Shown: piece by piece, positions 5,460 through 6,740 of the stretch | Numbering within the stretch: position 1 is the stretch's first letter | Layout: each line of letters opens with the position of its first letter | From: Pseudomonadota bacterium | GTDB taxonomy: Bacteria; Pseudomonadota; Alphaproteobacteria; Sphingomonadales; SMXR01 | Assembly: GCA_022568115.1 (NCBI GenBank) | Contig: JADFFP010000070.1 | Location: 1-6,740, forward strand | DNA length: 6,740 nucleotides | Reading direction: 5' to 3' | The notes under the pieces: generated by a model | What the model was told of the DNA's origin: nothing | What the model saw: the letters and a program-made list of their open reading frames with translations, nothing else | The model's database searches: none | Translations under genes and position numbers: made by a program

Positions 5460-6740
5460 ATGAGAAAATTTTTCCCAATTTTGCTGGGCTTTTTGGTCTT
5501 GGCACTTTTTGCATTTTTGATTGGCTGGGATGAAAGAGGACAGGAGGCCCCGAAACCGAAAATTGCCATTTTGCTGGCAATAGACCAATTTCCGGCGTGG
5601 TATCTGGATAAATATTCCGCTGCTCTGGATAAAGGCTTTCGGACGCTAAAAACCGAAGGCCGGTATTTTCCGGTTGCCTTCGTCAACCATGCACCAACCC
5701 TTTCCGGGGCAGGACATGCTACGCTAAGCACCGGAACCAATCCATCAAAACATGGCTTTGCTGCCAACGAATGGTGGTTCCAACTAGAAGATGGCAGCTA
5801 TTCTTGGCAAAGTATTTTTAATGATCCGGCCTACCATTTCATTGGCCTCCCCGGTGATGAGCCCTATTCGCCGAAAAACCTTACAGCCTCCCCAATTTCC
5901 GAATGGTTTTTGGCGAACGATCCTGAAACCAGGGTTCTTAATGTCGGTCTAAGTGAAGTCACCCTTTTGTATGCCGCCCGGGGGCGGGCCAATGCTTTCT
6001 GGTTTTCCAATCAATACGGGGTTTTTGGTACTTCTACCTTTTATGCGGATACTATCCCCGATTGGGTTCAAAGATTTAACAGCGAATTTCTGCAAGATTA
6101 TATGAAAACCAATAACACTTGGGATTTGGAGGTGCCCGAAAGGTTTAGAGCTTTAGCAGGCCCTGATGATAGACCTTTTGAAGCAGAGGGGGAAAATTTC
6201 ACTTTTCCACACAAGCCACCGGACGGTTCAGTTTATAGCCCAATACCGGATGCCTCATTTCCGGAAACCATCAATCCGTCCGAAGGGGAAGCAACCCCGC
6301 CTGCCATTCATAACTGGTTTTACAATACCCCCTTTATGGACATTGCCCTTTTGGAGTTTGCCAAGGCTGGAATTGAAAAAATGGATCTCGGTGGTGGGGA
6401 AGGGGCCACCGACCTCCTGACGATCGCCCTGAATTCAGCTGACAACATCGGCCACAATTATGGCCCGAACAGCCTTGAGGTTCTGGATTATTTAATGCGA
6501 CTTGATGCCTCCCTGGGAGATTTCATCACATATCTTGATGATCACTTTGGTCGTGATGGTTACGTTCTGGCGATCTCATCCGATCATGGAGTTGCCCCGG
6601 CCCCCGAATATACCTTGGAGAAAGGCGGTGTCGCGAAACGCCTGACTTTTGCTGAAATTGATGCCTATCTGGATGGAGTGGAATTATTTATAGCAAATTA
6701 CGAAGGGGAGCGCGCCGACTTTCCTGAAGCCTTGGCCAAA
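5460..6740 (+). CDS. Alkaline-phosphatase-superfamily (PafA-like) enzyme, 3' end missing
   Basis: An open frame of 427 codons running off the right edge with no stop. The N-terminus (K3, hydrophobic 4-22) is a signal peptide or membrane anchor, so the enzyme acts in the periplasm or outside. The core matches the PafA/nucleotide-pyrophosphatase branch. It has AIDQ (40-43, metal D42), HAPTLSGAGHATLSTGTNP (77-95, nucleophile T80), AANEWW (101-106, N103 equivalent to PafA N100), NSADNIGHNYGP (325-336, metals D328 and H332) and SSDHG (373-377, metals D375 and H376). The spacings T80, D328/H332 and D375/H376 mirror PafA T79, D305/H309 and D352/H353 (from memory), including the identical 47-residue step from D328 to D375. 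The last metal histidine and about 120 residues should lie beyond the window. Unlike PafA, no Lys or Arg occurs between 159 and 173, where the K162/R164 pair would be expected. It may therefore act on diesters or another substrate. Codon use is AT-richer than in the upstream genes. A good AAGGG precedes the start. Confidence 0.88.
   Translation, partial: MRKFFPILLGFLVLALFAFLIGWDERGQEAPKPKIAILLAIDQFPAWYLDKYSAALDKGFRTLKTEGRYFPVAFVNHAPTLSGAGHATLSTGTNPSKHGFAANEWWFQLEDGSYSWQSIFNDPAYHFIGLPGDEPYSPKNLTASPISEWFLANDPETRVLNVGLSEVTLLYAARGRANAFWFSNQYGVFGTSTFYADTIPDWVQRFNSEFLQDYMKTNNTWDLEVPERFRALAGPDDRPFEAEGENFTFPHKPPDGSVYSPIPDASFPETINPSEGEATPPAIHNWFYNTPFMDIALLEFAKAGIEKMDLGGGEGATDLLTIALNSADNIGHNYGPNSLEVLDYLMRLDASLGDFITYLDDHFGRDGYVLAISSDHGVAPAPEYTLEKGGVAKRLTFAEIDAYLDGVELFIANYEGERADFPEALAK

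Noticed and set aside
6166..6420. An 84-codon plus-strand frame inside the phosphatase gene
   Set aside because: It is out of frame with the strongly supported phosphatase reading frame, which is continuous from 5460 to the right edge.

Overview
The window looks like a stretch of a proteobacterial chromosome, most likely alphaproteobacterial. The grounds are moderately high GC with strong GC bias at third codon positions, REP-like palindromes of the GTCATACCGGC and GTCACCCCCGC type, and the gene families present. This placement is inference from style, not a marker-gene result. No rRNA, tRNA, CRISPR array, transposase or phage gene was seen.

Layout. Positions 1-218 hold no convincing gene. 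They contain five copies of a C-rich unit at an exact 24-bp spacing (7-126), ending in a perfect GC-rich palindrome, and then a larger bulged stem-loop with a T-run (162-227). Two genes follow on the minus strand, read right to left. The first is a 143-residue tandem-CBS protein (1510-1941) and the second is a cyclopropane-fatty-acid synthase, cfa (219-1418), 91 bases downstream of it. They are probably co-transcribed from a promoter near 1979-2007.

From about 2000 rightward, a divergent plus-strand operon holds three tightly packed genes. These are a GCS2-type carboxylate-amine (glutamate-cysteine-like) ligase (2081-3496), a zinc-dependent aspartoacylase/succinylglutamate-desuccinylase-family hydrolase (3497-4534, its ATG directly after the ligase stop), and a membrane-anchored LytTR transcription regulator (4544-5335, 9 bases later). 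The divergent intergenic region carries two overlapping back-to-back promoter-like sequences around a TTTGG/CCAAA dyad. The two directions may therefore be co-regulated.

After a 124-base gap, an alkaline-phosphatase-superfamily gene starts at 5460 and runs off the right edge still open (427 codons visible). It is a PafA-like secreted or membrane-anchored phosphatase/phosphodiesterase with AT-richer codon use than its neighbours. Its nucleophile and six metal-site residues are present, but the Lys/Arg pair known from PafA is not visible.

How the genes may work together (inference): the ligase builds an amide or peptide bond to an amino-acid carboxylate, and the co-translated hydrolase is of a family that cleaves N-acyl amino acids or amides. 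The pair suggests synthesis and turnover, or synthesis and editing, of an unidentified small N-acyl/gamma-glutamyl-type compound. The LytTR protein would sense a membrane or external cue and regulate the locus. The divergent CBS-cfa pair (adenine-nucleotide sensing and membrane lipid modification) would fit a stress or stationary-phase theme. The ligase/hydrolase/LytTR cassette is the best candidate here for an undescribed system.
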